5,852 nt of DNA from JAWXBK01 sp034439975 (GTDB taxonomy: Bacteria; Pseudomonadota; Alphaproteobacteria; Dongiales; Dongiaceae). The stretch is from contig JAWXBK010000133.1 of NCBI GenBank assembly GCA_034439975.1, positions 1 to 5,852 on the forward strand. The letters are read 5' to 3'. The notes under the pieces were generated by a model. It was not told the origin of the DNA, searched no databases, and worked only from the letters and a program-made list of their open reading frames with translations. The translations under genes and the position numbers were made by a program. Positions 1 through 5,534 of the stretch are shown piece by piece. Position 1 is the stretch's first letter, and every line of letters starts with the position of its first letter.

Positions 1-321
1 CGCCGATCGCAGCGTGCCTGTCCCCTTCAGCAGTTCGTGCGCACGGTGCAGGCAGACATTGTAATAGGCCTTGAGCTCGCCCTTGCGGTCGCGCACCACG
101 AAGACCGGCTGGTCGACGATGTAACCGGTGATGAAATCGCCTTGGTTCGCAACCTGGCTCTTGTGGCCGACATACTGCCAGCTCTTGAAGAAGATCTTCT
201 CGCGCTCGGCGCCATAGATGGCCGGGTCGATGTAATAGCGTGCCGGCAACGTCCATGATCGCTCCGCATCGTCGGAAAGCGGCTTGTCGAACGCGGGATA
301 GATCACGTTTGCCGTCGCCAT
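1..321 (-). CDS. Rieske-type aromatic ring-hydroxylating oxygenase alpha subunit, N-terminal part (cut by window edge)
   Basis: The first 107 residues of a protein that continues past the left edge; the frame stays open to base 1. The sequence has the usual start of Rieske non-haem iron oxygenase alpha subunits: a segment with LPARYYIDPAIY (25-36), then FFKSWQYVGHKSQV (44-57), the GDFITGYIVDQPVFVVRD strand region (61-78), and the first half of the Rieske cluster motif, C90-x-H92 in NVCLHRAHELLKG (88-100). The second Cys/His pair and the mononuclear iron site would lie outside the window. Such enzymes use a reductase partner and O2 to hydroxylate or demethylate small organic substrates in the cytoplasm. 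The HRAHELL form, rather than HRG, is something I associate with the broad group near choline/carnitine/betaine-type oxygenases, but the substrate cannot be named. The ATG start is supported by GGGGAG seven bases upstream. It follows the CHAP gene on the same strand after a 133-base gap, so it probably has its own promoter. Confidence 0.88.
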   Translation of the reverse strand, partial: MATANVIYPAFDKPLSDDAERSWTLPARYYIDPAIYGAEREKIFFKSWQYVGHKSQVANQGDFITGYIVDQPVFVVRDRKGELKAYYNVCLHRAHELLKGTGTLRSA

Positions 322-328
322 GGTGCGT

Positions 329-334
329 CTCCCC
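329..334 (-). promoter_or_regulatory. Ribosome binding site of the Rieske oxygenase gene
   Basis: On the minus strand GGGGAG lies seven bases before the ATG at 321. This purine-rich stretch fixes the start of a gene that is otherwise truncated in the window. Confidence 0.6.
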
Positions 335-416
335 AGAAGCAAGTCCAGTCATATGTCGGGCCGGATAGGAAACTAGCGCCCGCTGCCAAGCTCTGTCCAG
401 CGAGCCCGGCGCTTCG

Positions 417-443
417 ACGCGGGCGCTCTAACGCGGGCGCTCT
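417..443. repeat. Two tandem copies of a 13-base GC-rich direct repeat
   Basis: ACGCGGGCGCTCT occurs at 417-429 and again at 431-443, separated by one A. Both copies lie just downstream of the CHAP gene stop, in the gap before the Rieske gene. The core GCGGGCGCT also has an inverted partner, AGCGCCCGC, at 375-383. A nearer imperfect inverted partner, GAGCCCG, lies at 402-408. A hairpin that ends CHAP transcription is possible, but no run of T follows on the minus strand, so a classical intrinsic terminator is not supported. The rest of the 322-454 gap holds the Rieske ribosome binding site and no gene I can recognise. Confidence 0.55.
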
Positions 444-454
444 GATGCGGACGT

Positions 455-976
455 TCAAGCACCGGCGGGTTCGGGATTGCGATAGACGAACCCGTAAGCC
501 TCATAGACCTTGCCGAAATCGCCGGTCTGCGGATTCCAGAAACGTAAAGCCGACCAGTCATTGGCTTCCGACACATCCAGCACACGCACATGCTCGAGAA
601 TGCGCTCGTCGTTCAGCCAGTTGGCATGGCTGACCAGAATCTCGCGCGGGCCCTCGATACCGGTGACCACCGCAAGATGCCCGCTCTTGAGCCGGTCGGT
701 CTTGGCGAGCACCAGCAGCGCATAGGGCTCGGGAACGTTGCCGCGGCTGTAAAGCCCGCCGGCCGAATGCCACCAGGTCCAGGCATCGCCGCGAATGAAG
801 ATGCCGGTCGCGGCGCGCGCATAAGGCACGCATTGCATCCGAGAATTGGGCGAGGGTGGCGGGGCCGGTGCGGGCAGGGCCGATAGCTGCGGCGGCGTAC
901 CGCTCTCGATGCTGGCCCCGTCGCTACTGCAGGCGGCTGCCATCAGCAGTACGAGAATTGCCAGCGCGCGCCGCAT
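455..976 (-). CDS. CHAP-domain peptidoglycan amidase/peptidase, predicted lipoprotein
   Basis: A 173-residue protein. Residues 1-15 form a signal peptide (MRRALAILVLLMAAA) followed by Cys16, a plausible but imperfect lipobox (A at -3 rather than L), so attachment as a lipoprotein is likely but not certain. A Pro/Ala/Ser linker follows (about 28-45). The CHAP domain runs from about 48 to 165: catalytic Cys49 in QCVPYAR, GDAWTWW (63-69), an RG turn, His100 in GHLAVVTGI, and HANW (117-120), whose Asn is a candidate third catalytic residue. CHAP domains cleave amide bonds in cell-wall peptides, and short alphaproteobacterial members with CVPYAR and HANW are common. Longer in-frame starts exist upstream (for example ATG at 997), but they would overlap the PhzF gene and add residues before the signal peptide. 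The ATG at 976 has GAGG eight bases upstream, overlapping the PhzF stop codon (TGAGG). It is the third gene of the protease-PhzF-CHAP operon and probably acts in the periplasm. Confidence 0.85.
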   Translation of the reverse strand: MRRALAILVLLMAAACSSDGASIESGTPPQLSALPAPAPPPSPNSRMQCVPYARAATGIFIRGDAWTWWHSAGGLYSRGNVPEPYALLVLAKTDRLKSGHLAVVTGIEGPREILVSHANWLNDERILEHVRVLDVSEANDWSALRFWNPQTGDFGKVYEAYGFVYRNPEPAGA

Positions 977-986
977 CCCCGACGCC

Positions 987-1886
987 TCACGAGACATGGA
1001 ATGTCCCGGCCATGACCGCCACCGACTGACCGCCGATCCGCACGCGCTCGATACGGCCGCCGGTCTTGATGACCTCGGCATCGATCAGGCTCGCGCGGCC
1101 CATCTCGACACCTTGCGCGATACGCAGCGAAAGCGTCAGGTCGTCCTGCGGTGTCAACGCCGCGAGGAAACCGGCAAGCGCCGCATTGGCGCTGCCGGTC
1201 GCCGGGTCTTCGCCGACGCCGTCGATCGGCGAGAACATGCGCGCACGCAGATCGACCTCGTCACTCGCTGCGGCGCGGAAATAAAAATGGATGCCGGCGG
1301 CGATATCGAGCGGCAGATGTTCGGCAAAGGCCCGCCCGTCGATCCGCGCTCTTACCAGCGCTTCGCGGCTCTTGACCTCGACCATCAGGAAAGGCAGGCC
1401 GACCGAAACCACCGTCGGATTATGCGCGCGCGTCGCGATATCGCTCGCCTCGAGCGACAGACAGGGCGCGGCGACGGCGGCCGGCACGGTCGTGCCGATC
1501 GAAAGACGCTGCGGCGCCGTCACGATCGCCCGGCCGTTCGGCTCGACATCGACCAGTACGAGGCCGGCCTGCTCCTCGAAACGCAGCGGCGTTGCAATCT
1601 TCTTGCCGAAGATCGTCCCGAGCCGGTGCAGAACGAACGCGGTGCCGACATTCGGATGACCGGCAAACGGCACCTCGACGCCGGGCGTGAAGATCCGCAC
1701 CTTCGCGGTGTTCGCCGGGTCTGTCGGCGGCAGGAGGAAGGTCGTCTCGGAAAAATTGAACTCGCGGGCGATTGCCTGCATCTGGCCGTCGCTCAGCCCG
1801 CGCGCATCGAGCACGACGGCCAGCGGATTGCCGCCGAACAGGCGATCGGTGAACACGTCGACGGTTTCGAACGGATGGTCGGTCAT
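987..1886 (-). CDS. PhzF-family (diaminopimelate-epimerase-fold) isomerase
   Basis: A complete PhzF-like protein of 299 residues, the usual family length, made of two similar half-domains. Signature positions are present: an FxTxxxFxGNPLAVV-like start with GGNPLAVV (18-25), catalytic Glu47 in NFSETTF (44-50), TPGVEVPFAGHP (67-78) with the GHP loop, and in the second half GEDPATGSANAA (225-236). In PhzF the conserved Glu acts as acid/base in isomerising trans-2,3-dihydro-3-hydroxyanthranilate during phenazine synthesis. No other phenazine gene is visible here and most chromosomal PhzF-like proteins have unknown substrates, so I name the family only. It is predicted to be cytoplasmic, with no signal peptide. 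The ATG start at 1886 has AAGG eight bases upstream, directly following the protease stop (TGAAGG). The gap to the protease gene is 11 bases and to the CHAP gene 10 bases, suggesting one transcript. Confidence 0.93.
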   Translation of the reverse strand: MTDHPFETVDVFTDRLFGGNPLAVVLDARGLSDGQMQAIAREFNFSETTFLLPPTDPANTAKVRIFTPGVEVPFAGHPNVGTAFVLHRLGTIFGKKIATPLRFEEQAGLVLVDVEPNGRAIVTAPQRLSIGTTVPAAVAAPCLSLEASDIATRAHNPTVVSVGLPFLMVEVKSREALVRARIDGRAFAEHLPLDIAAGIHFYFRAAASDEVDLRARMFSPIDGVGEDPATGSANAALAGFLAALTPQDDLTLSLRIAQGVEMGRASLIDAEVIKTGGRIERVRIGGQSVAVMAGTFHVS

Positions 1887-1897
1887 ACACGTCGCCT

Positions 1898-2572
1898 TCA
1901 GGGATTGAGGATCAAACGGTCGCCCTCGACCGAGAATCCGGAAAGCTTGGAGAGAAAACTCATGCCGAGTAACGAGCCGTCCATCTCGCCGGAATTGACC
2001 GACGCACGCACGTCCTCGACCACGATGTCGCCGAGCCGTATTTCGCGGAGCCGAACCGGGGCGCCCCAGACGATGCCGTTCGCGGTGTTATAGCGCTGCG
2101 TGTATTCGAGCGCCTCGATATCGAATCCGAGCCGCTCGGCATCCGCCTGGCTCAGCACGACCTCGGAGGCCCCGGTATCGACCAGGAAGCGGATCAGTAC
2201 GCCTTCGACTTCGGTGTCGACACGAAAATGTCCGTCATTGGCGCGCTGGAACTCGATCGACCCGTCGGCGCCGCTGGTGCCGGCCGATGGCATGACAGCG
2301 CCCGTGATCTGGTCCTTGAGCGTATAGCCCATGACCAGCACGAGGCCGATCGCGATCCAGATGAACATGTTGCGCAATGCCGTGCCCGGCTGTGCGCGGA
2401 CAAAGCCCCAGAGTGCACCGCCGACCAGCAACAGCCAGCCGAGCAGCACCACGATCTGCACGACATTGCCGCGGTCGTCGAGGGTCTGCGGATAGCGGCC
2501 GACCAGCCAGGCGATCACCGCCCCGGCGGCGATCGCCCCGGCAAGCAGGATCAAAAAACGCCGGCTGCGCAT
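1898..2572 (-). CDS. Membrane-anchored retropepsin-like aspartic protease (TIGR02281/APRc type)
   Basis: A 224-residue protein with three hydrophobic segments (about 6-24, 38-58 and 69-88) followed by a soluble domain (about 105-224). The domain carries a single retropepsin catalytic motif, FLVDTGASEVVLS (129-141) with Asp132. It also has the TANG segment (163-166) and a C-terminal DGSLLGMSFLSKL block (198-210), as in clan AA aspartic proteases of the TIGR02281 family. One catalytic Asp per chain implies a dimeric active site, as in retroviral proteases. Three N-terminal helices before a C-terminal catalytic domain match the layout of the rickettsial protease APRc; Caulobacter PerP is another alphaproteobacterial periplasmic aspartic protease. 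The basic N-terminus (MRSRR) and the charges between helices place the catalytic domain in the periplasm (inference). A GTG at 2599 would add nine residues. I prefer ATG 2572 because GGGAGG sits six bases upstream, and because the likely transcription start falls at or just after that GTG. It is the first gene of the operon; its substrate is unknown. Confidence 0.92.
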   Translation of the reverse strand: MRSRRFLILLAGAIAAGAVIAWLVGRYPQTLDDRGNVVQIVVLLGWLLLVGGALWGFVRAQPGTALRNMFIWIAIGLVLVMGYTLKDQITGAVMPSAGTSGADGSIEFQRANDGHFRVDTEVEGVLIRFLVDTGASEVVLSQADAERLGFDIEALEYTQRYNTANGIVWGAPVRLREIRLGDIVVEDVRASVNSGEMDGSLLGMSFLSKLSGFSVEGDRLILNP

Positions 2573-2578
2573 CGAATT

Positions 2579-2584
2579 CCTCCC
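2579..2584 (-). promoter_or_regulatory. Strong ribosome binding site deciding the protease start
   Basis: On the minus strand GGGAGG is followed by a six-base spacer and the ATG at 2572. It is the best Shine-Dalgarno match in the window and argues against the upstream GTG at 2599. Confidence 0.8.
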
Positions 2585-2604
2585 GGACGAATCGGCCACC
2601 CTCG

Positions 2605-2610
2605 ATTATA
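2605..2610 (-). promoter_or_regulatory. Probable -10 box for the protease-PhzF-CHAP operon
   Basis: A perfect TATAAT reads on the minus strand within the 120-base gap between the divergent protease and TfoX genes. Transcription would start near 2598, about 25 bases before the protease ATG. I found no convincing TTGACA-like -35 at 16-18 bases upstream; that stretch is GC-rich (CGGCCG-like). The call rests on the -10 match and its position ahead of the operon. Confidence 0.45.
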
Positions 2611-2692
2611 CCAGAGCCGGCACGGTCCGGCCGCAGACGGCTCAGCCGCGCCGCGCTAGGATCGTCCATCGTAACCCCGGAGCAATGCGGAA

Positions 2693-3100
2693 ATGACCGC
2701 TTCCCGACCTGTCGTCCGCCGCGCCGGTGCGAAACCGCTGCCGGCCAGCGTCGAGCGTTTCGTCCGCCAGGCGACGCCGCTCGGGCCGGTCGTGGCGCGG
2801 CCGATGTTCGGCGGTTACGGAATCTATCTGGACGGTCTCATGTTCGCGATCGGTGCCGACGATCGGATCTGGCTCAAGGTCGACGGCGAGACGAAGCCAT
2901 TATTTACGGCGGCCAGCAGTTGCGCCTTCGTCTATGCGGGCAAGAATCGCGCCGTCGAAATGTCGTACTGGTCGTTCCCCGAAGCAGAGGACGTGGACGG
3001 AACGGCGTTCCTGCGCTGGACCGGTCTCGCCCTCGCTGCGGCCCGGCGTAACGCGGCGTCCAAGCGTGGTCCCGCTGCTGCGCTGCGCCCTGCTCGTTAA
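2693..3100 (+). CDS. Stand-alone TfoX N-terminal-domain protein
   Basis: A 135-residue protein whose centre (about 17-112) matches the TfoX N-terminal domain. Visible hallmarks are RPMFGGYGIYLDGLMFAI (36-53), with the MFGG motif, then RIWLKVD (58-64), CAFVYAGKNRAVEMSYW (77-93), and PE-x-x-D before a helix containing FLRWT. In gamma-proteobacteria full-length TfoX/Sxy regulates competence through CRP. Short single-domain versions such as this are common in other bacteria and their function is unknown, so a competence role should not be assumed. The C-terminal domain is absent. An arginine/alanine-rich tail (116-135) follows the domain. The ATG at 2693 has GGAG ten bases upstream. The next gene begins eight bases after its stop, so it heads the TfoX-Nudix-Nudix operon, divergent from the protease operon. 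Confidence 0.85.
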   Translation: MTASRPVVRRAGAKPLPASVERFVRQATPLGPVVARPMFGGYGIYLDGLMFAIGADDRIWLKVDGETKPLFTAASSCAFVYAGKNRAVEMSYWSFPEAEDVDGTAFLRWTGLALAAARRNAASKRGPAAALRPAR

Positions 3101-3108
3101 CGCGACCG

Positions 3109-3954
3109 ATGGCGCTCGTCGATCGCATCCGGGACGTCCGACCGCTGGATTTTTCGCGCGTGCGGCCCTGGCGCGTCGACACCGTGATCGTTGGATGGAT
3201 CCCGCACCAATTCGCCGCGCGTCTTGCCCCGCATCCCACGGTGTTCGAAGTCGACGATAGCGAGGTTCGGCTGGTGGCCGGGCTCGGTGATTTTGCCGAA
3301 CGGAGCAGCGCGGTGGACGCCGTCGTGCGAGCGCTCGTTGCGGAGGGTGCCGTCGCGCGCTATCGGGGCGAATCCTACGCCGTCGGGCGACAGTTCCACG
3401 ACGCGCCGCTGCTTTCGATCGATCGCGGCGCCGCGGCGCAGTTCGGCATCCGCACCTACGGCGTTCACTGCAACGGCCATGTCGGCACCGGCGACGATAT
3501 GCGGATCTGGGTCTCGCGCCGGGCCGCCGACAAGGCGACCTGGCCCGGCAAGCTCGATCATATTGCAGCCGGCGGCCAGCCGATCGGGCTCGGCCTCACC
3601 GAGAATCTGATCAAGGAATGCGGCGAAGAGGCGGGCATTCCGCCGGCCCTCGCGCAGCAGGCGCGACCTGCCGGCTATGTCACGTTTCTGACCGAGACCA
3701 TCGAGGGTATCGATAACGGCATGATCTTTTCCTACGACCTCACGCTGCCGGCGGATTTCGTTCCGGTCGCCGCCGATCGCGAGGTCGAATGGTTCGAGTT
3801 ATGGCCGGTCGCCCGGGTGATCGAGCGGCTCGCCGGCAGCGACGACTTCGTGTTCGACTCCGCGCTCGTCACGATCGATTTTCTGATGCGGCACGGATTT
3901 CTTGCGCCCGACGATCCCGATTATGTCGAGATCGGGCACGGGCTGCGTCGCTGA
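3109..3954 (+). CDS. DUF4743-Nudix hydrolase, first tandem copy (thiamine-damage-repair type architecture)
   Basis: A 281-residue protein with an N-terminal DUF4743-like region (about 1-120) and a Nudix domain (about 120-265). The Nudix box spans 155-177: it begins GGQPIGLGL and ends with the metal-binding core KECGEEAGI (169-177), keeping Glu170, Glu173 and Glu174. The usual early Glu of the canonical box is absent and Lys replaces the Arg of REUXEE; both also seem usual for this subfamily. Other conserved blocks are YGVHCNGHVG (117-126), RIWVSRRAADK (132-142) and RHGFLAPDDPDYVE (261-274). Eukaryotic proteins of this architecture (the N-terminal part of fission yeast Tnr3, yeast YJR142W, plant Nudix 20/24 types) hydrolyse damaged forms of thiamine diphosphate. 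A similar role here is inference. The start at 3109 lacks a clear Shine-Dalgarno sequence and lies eight bases after the TfoX stop, so coupled translation is likely. It overlaps the second copy by one base. Confidence 0.9.
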   Translation: MALVDRIRDVRPLDFSRVRPWRVDTVIVGWIPHQFAARLAPHPTVFEVDDSEVRLVAGLGDFAERSSAVDAVVRALVAEGAVARYRGESYAVGRQFHDAPLLSIDRGAAAQFGIRTYGVHCNGHVGTGDDMRIWVSRRAADKATWPGKLDHIAAGGQPIGLGLTENLIKECGEEAGIPPALAQQARPAGYVTFLTETIEGIDNGMIFSYDLTLPADFVPVAADREVEWFELWPVARVIERLAGSDDFVFDSALVTIDFLMRHGFLAPDDPDYVEIGHGLRR

Positions 3955-4799
3955 TGGCGCTCGTCGATCGCATTCGTTCGTTTCGTCCGCCGGATTTCGC
4001 CCGGCTGCGGCCGTTCCGCATCGACGGCGCGACGCTCGGCTGGATGCGGCACCCGTTCGCCGAAATGCTGCGGGAATTTCCCGATGCCTTTCTGGTCGAG
4101 GATCACCAGGTCGCGCTCGATCCCCGTCTCACGACGCCGGCGATGCGGAGCGATGCCGTTGCCGCGGTCGTTGCGACGCTGCATGCGGCCGGAATCATTC
4201 GCAAAATTCGTGGCGAGACATTTCCGGTCTCGATGTCGGCTGGATCGCCGCCGCTGTTGGCGCTCGATCGCGGTGCCGTCCCGCATTTCGGCACGCGCGC
4301 CTGCGGCGTCCATCTGAACGGCCATGTCGGGCGTGGCGATGCGATGAAACTCTGGGTCGGGCGGCGCGCGAAGGACAAGTCGGTCGCGCCCGGCAAGTTC
4401 GACAATCTGGTGGCGGGCGGCCAGCCGTCCGGGCTCGGCTTGTTCGATACGCTGATCAAGGAGAGCCGCGAAGAAGCCGATATGGCGGAACGGCTGGTAC
4501 GGCGGGCGCGGCCGGCCGGGTTCTGTTCCTACCTGATCGAGCATGACGGCGGCATTCGCAACGACCTTCTGTTCAATTTCGATCTCGAACTGCCGGCGGA
4601 TTTCGAACCGAGGAACACCGACGGAGAGATCGACGAATATCAGCTCTGGCCGATCGCGGATGTGATCGAACGGATGGCGGAAACCGAGGATTTCAAGTTC
4701 AACGTCGTGCTGGTGAATATCGACTTTCTGGTCCGCCACGGCTTTCTGACGCCGGAGGATGCGGACTATGTCGAGATCGTGCGGGGCCTGCGACGTTAG
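3954..4799 (+). CDS. DUF4743-Nudix hydrolase, second tandem copy with altered Nudix box
   Basis: A paralogue of the preceding gene: also 281 residues, aligning end to end without gaps at about 149 of 281 identical positions (hand count). The first eight residues (MALVDRIR) are the same. Blocks shared with copy 1 include GVHLNGHVG (118-126), AGGQPSGLGL (154-163), RPAGF (186-190), LPADF (213-217), LWPIADVIER (231-240) and RHGFL (261-265). The metal-binding glutamates 170, 173 and 174 of the Nudix box are kept. The flanking positions differ from copy 1: C171S, G172R, and the normally conserved Gly-hydrophobic pair at 176-177 becomes Asp-Met. This suggests a still active but altered enzyme, perhaps with another substrate. 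An in-frame upstream ATG (3789) would place 55 residues inside the first gene in another frame. I chose 3954 because it overlaps the previous stop as TGATG and matches the paralogue exactly. There is no clear Shine-Dalgarno sequence, so translation probably depends on termination-reinitiation. Confidence 0.9.
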   Translation: MALVDRIRSFRPPDFARLRPFRIDGATLGWMRHPFAEMLREFPDAFLVEDHQVALDPRLTTPAMRSDAVAAVVATLHAAGIIRKIRGETFPVSMSAGSPPLLALDRGAVPHFGTRACGVHLNGHVGRGDAMKLWVGRRAKDKSVAPGKFDNLVAGGQPSGLGLFDTLIKESREEADMAERLVRRARPAGFCSYLIEHDGGIRNDLLFNFDLELPADFEPRNTDGEIDEYQLWPIADVIERMAETEDFKFNVVLVNIDFLVRHGFLTPEDADYVEIVRGLRR

Positions 4800-4817
4800 A
4801 TCGCTGACGATCGATCG

Positions 4818-5498
4818 CTATTGCGTCAGGAACTCTTCGATCGTGGTCTTGTCGATGACGTCGATCGATCCGTCCCAGATCATGGCGCAGGCGACATAGA
4901 AGATCACCGCAAGGCCGACATAGGCGAGCCAGTGATGCTTCTTGAGAAGCCGCGCGATCAACGTTGCGGCAACCGCCATGAACGCGATCGAAAGGGCGAG
5001 ACCGAAGATCAGAACCCACTCATGATCGCGTGCGATGCCGGCGACTGCCAGCACATTGTCGAGCGACATCGAGACGTCGGCGATGATGATCTGGACGATC
5101 GCTTTCTTCAGCGATTTGGGCTCAACCGGATCGGGCGCTGCCGCGTGATCGACGACGCCATCTTTTGCCGCGGCCGCGGCGGCTGCTTCGGCAGTCCGGA
5201 TCGCGTTGCGTTCGCGGCGTTGTTCTTCGATGTCGCGCCAGAGTTTCCACGAGACCCAGAGCAGCAGGATACCGCCGGCCAGCATCAATCCGATGACGGC
5301 GAGAAGCTGTGTCGTGATCAGTGCGAAGGCGACACGCAATATGGTGGCGCCGAGAATGCCGAAGATCAGGACCTTGGTGCGCTGATAGCGCGGAACGCTC
5401 GCAGCCACCATGCCGACGACGATGGCGTTGTCGCCAGCCAGCACGAGGTCAACCATGATGACTTGGAGGAGGGCGCTGAGTTCGGCGACAGAGAACAT
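4818..5498 (-). CDS. TerC-family integral membrane protein, YjbE-type putative metal transporter
   Basis: A 226-residue membrane protein of the TerC family, closest in style to the YjbE/YkoY group (TIGR03717), often linked to manganese export. Hydrophobic segments lie at about 6-31, 43-63, 66-86, 133-155, 161-184 and 189-208. The two inverted halves each carry an acidic metal-site motif: DLVLAGDNAIVVG (17-29; Asp17, Asp23, Asn24) and ADVSMSLDNVLAVAG (140-154; Asp141, Asp147, Asn148). Between the halves is a long charged then alanine-rich loop (about 88-130, with eight consecutive Ala at 105-112 or nearby), probably cytoplasmic. The ATG at 5498 is the only start between the motif region and an in-frame stop upstream, although no good Shine-Dalgarno sequence precedes it. 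It lies 36 bases after the GluQ-RS gene on the same strand and may be co-transcribed. There is no room for a yybP-ykoY manganese riboswitch directly upstream. It converges with the Nudix operon. Confidence 0.9.
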   Translation of the reverse strand: MFSVAELSALLQVIMVDLVLAGDNAIVVGMVAASVPRYQRTKVLIFGILGATILRVAFALITTQLLAVIGLMLAGGILLLWVSWKLWRDIEEQRRERNAIRTAEAAAAAAAKDGVVDHAAAPDPVEPKSLKKAIVQIIIADVSMSLDNVLAVAGIARDHEWVLIFGLALSIAFMAVAATLIARLLKKHHWLAYVGLAVIFYVACAMIWDGSIDVIDKTTIEEFLTQ

Positions 5499-5534
5499 GC
5501 TGGGTGCGTCGGTTCTTGCAGGGAGCGGAAAGGT

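Noticed and set aside
987..1886. Phenazine biosynthesis
   Set aside because: Only a PhzF-like protein is present, with no other phenazine genes nearby; PhzF-fold proteins are widespread and mostly of unknown substrate.
846..2093. A 415-codon plus-strand open frame antisense to PhzF and parts of its neighbours
   Set aside because: It lies opposite PhzF, CHAP and protease genes with clear family motifs. Its translation is a low-complexity Arg/Asp/His-rich product with no recognisable domain, as expected from the complement of GC-biased codons.
1898..2572. Retroelement or retroviral protease remnant
   Set aside because: Despite the single retropepsin motif, the three N-terminal helices and conserved C-terminal block fit a chromosomal bacterial protease family, and no reverse transcriptase, integrase or terminal repeat is visible.
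2377..3051. Plus-strand open frame crossing the protease-TfoX gap
   Set aside because: It spans the divergent promoter region and two real genes in other frames, and its product is arginine-rich with no domain.
2693..3100. Competence regulator
   Set aside because: Only the TfoX N-terminal domain is present, in an alphaproteobacterial setting with no competence genes nearby; the Sxy/CRP role is known for gamma-proteobacterial full-length proteins.
3921..4739. A 272-codon minus-strand open frame opposite the second Nudix gene
   Set aside because: The Nudix gene is confirmed by its paralogue and motifs; the antisense product has no plausible domain or start signal.
4799..4829. Possible bidirectional terminator between the converging Nudix and TerC genes
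   Set aside because: Only short stems are possible (GATCG-CTGA-CGATC, or CTGACG/CGTCAG with a 14-base loop). There is no T run on either strand and the second stem reaches into TerC coding sequence.
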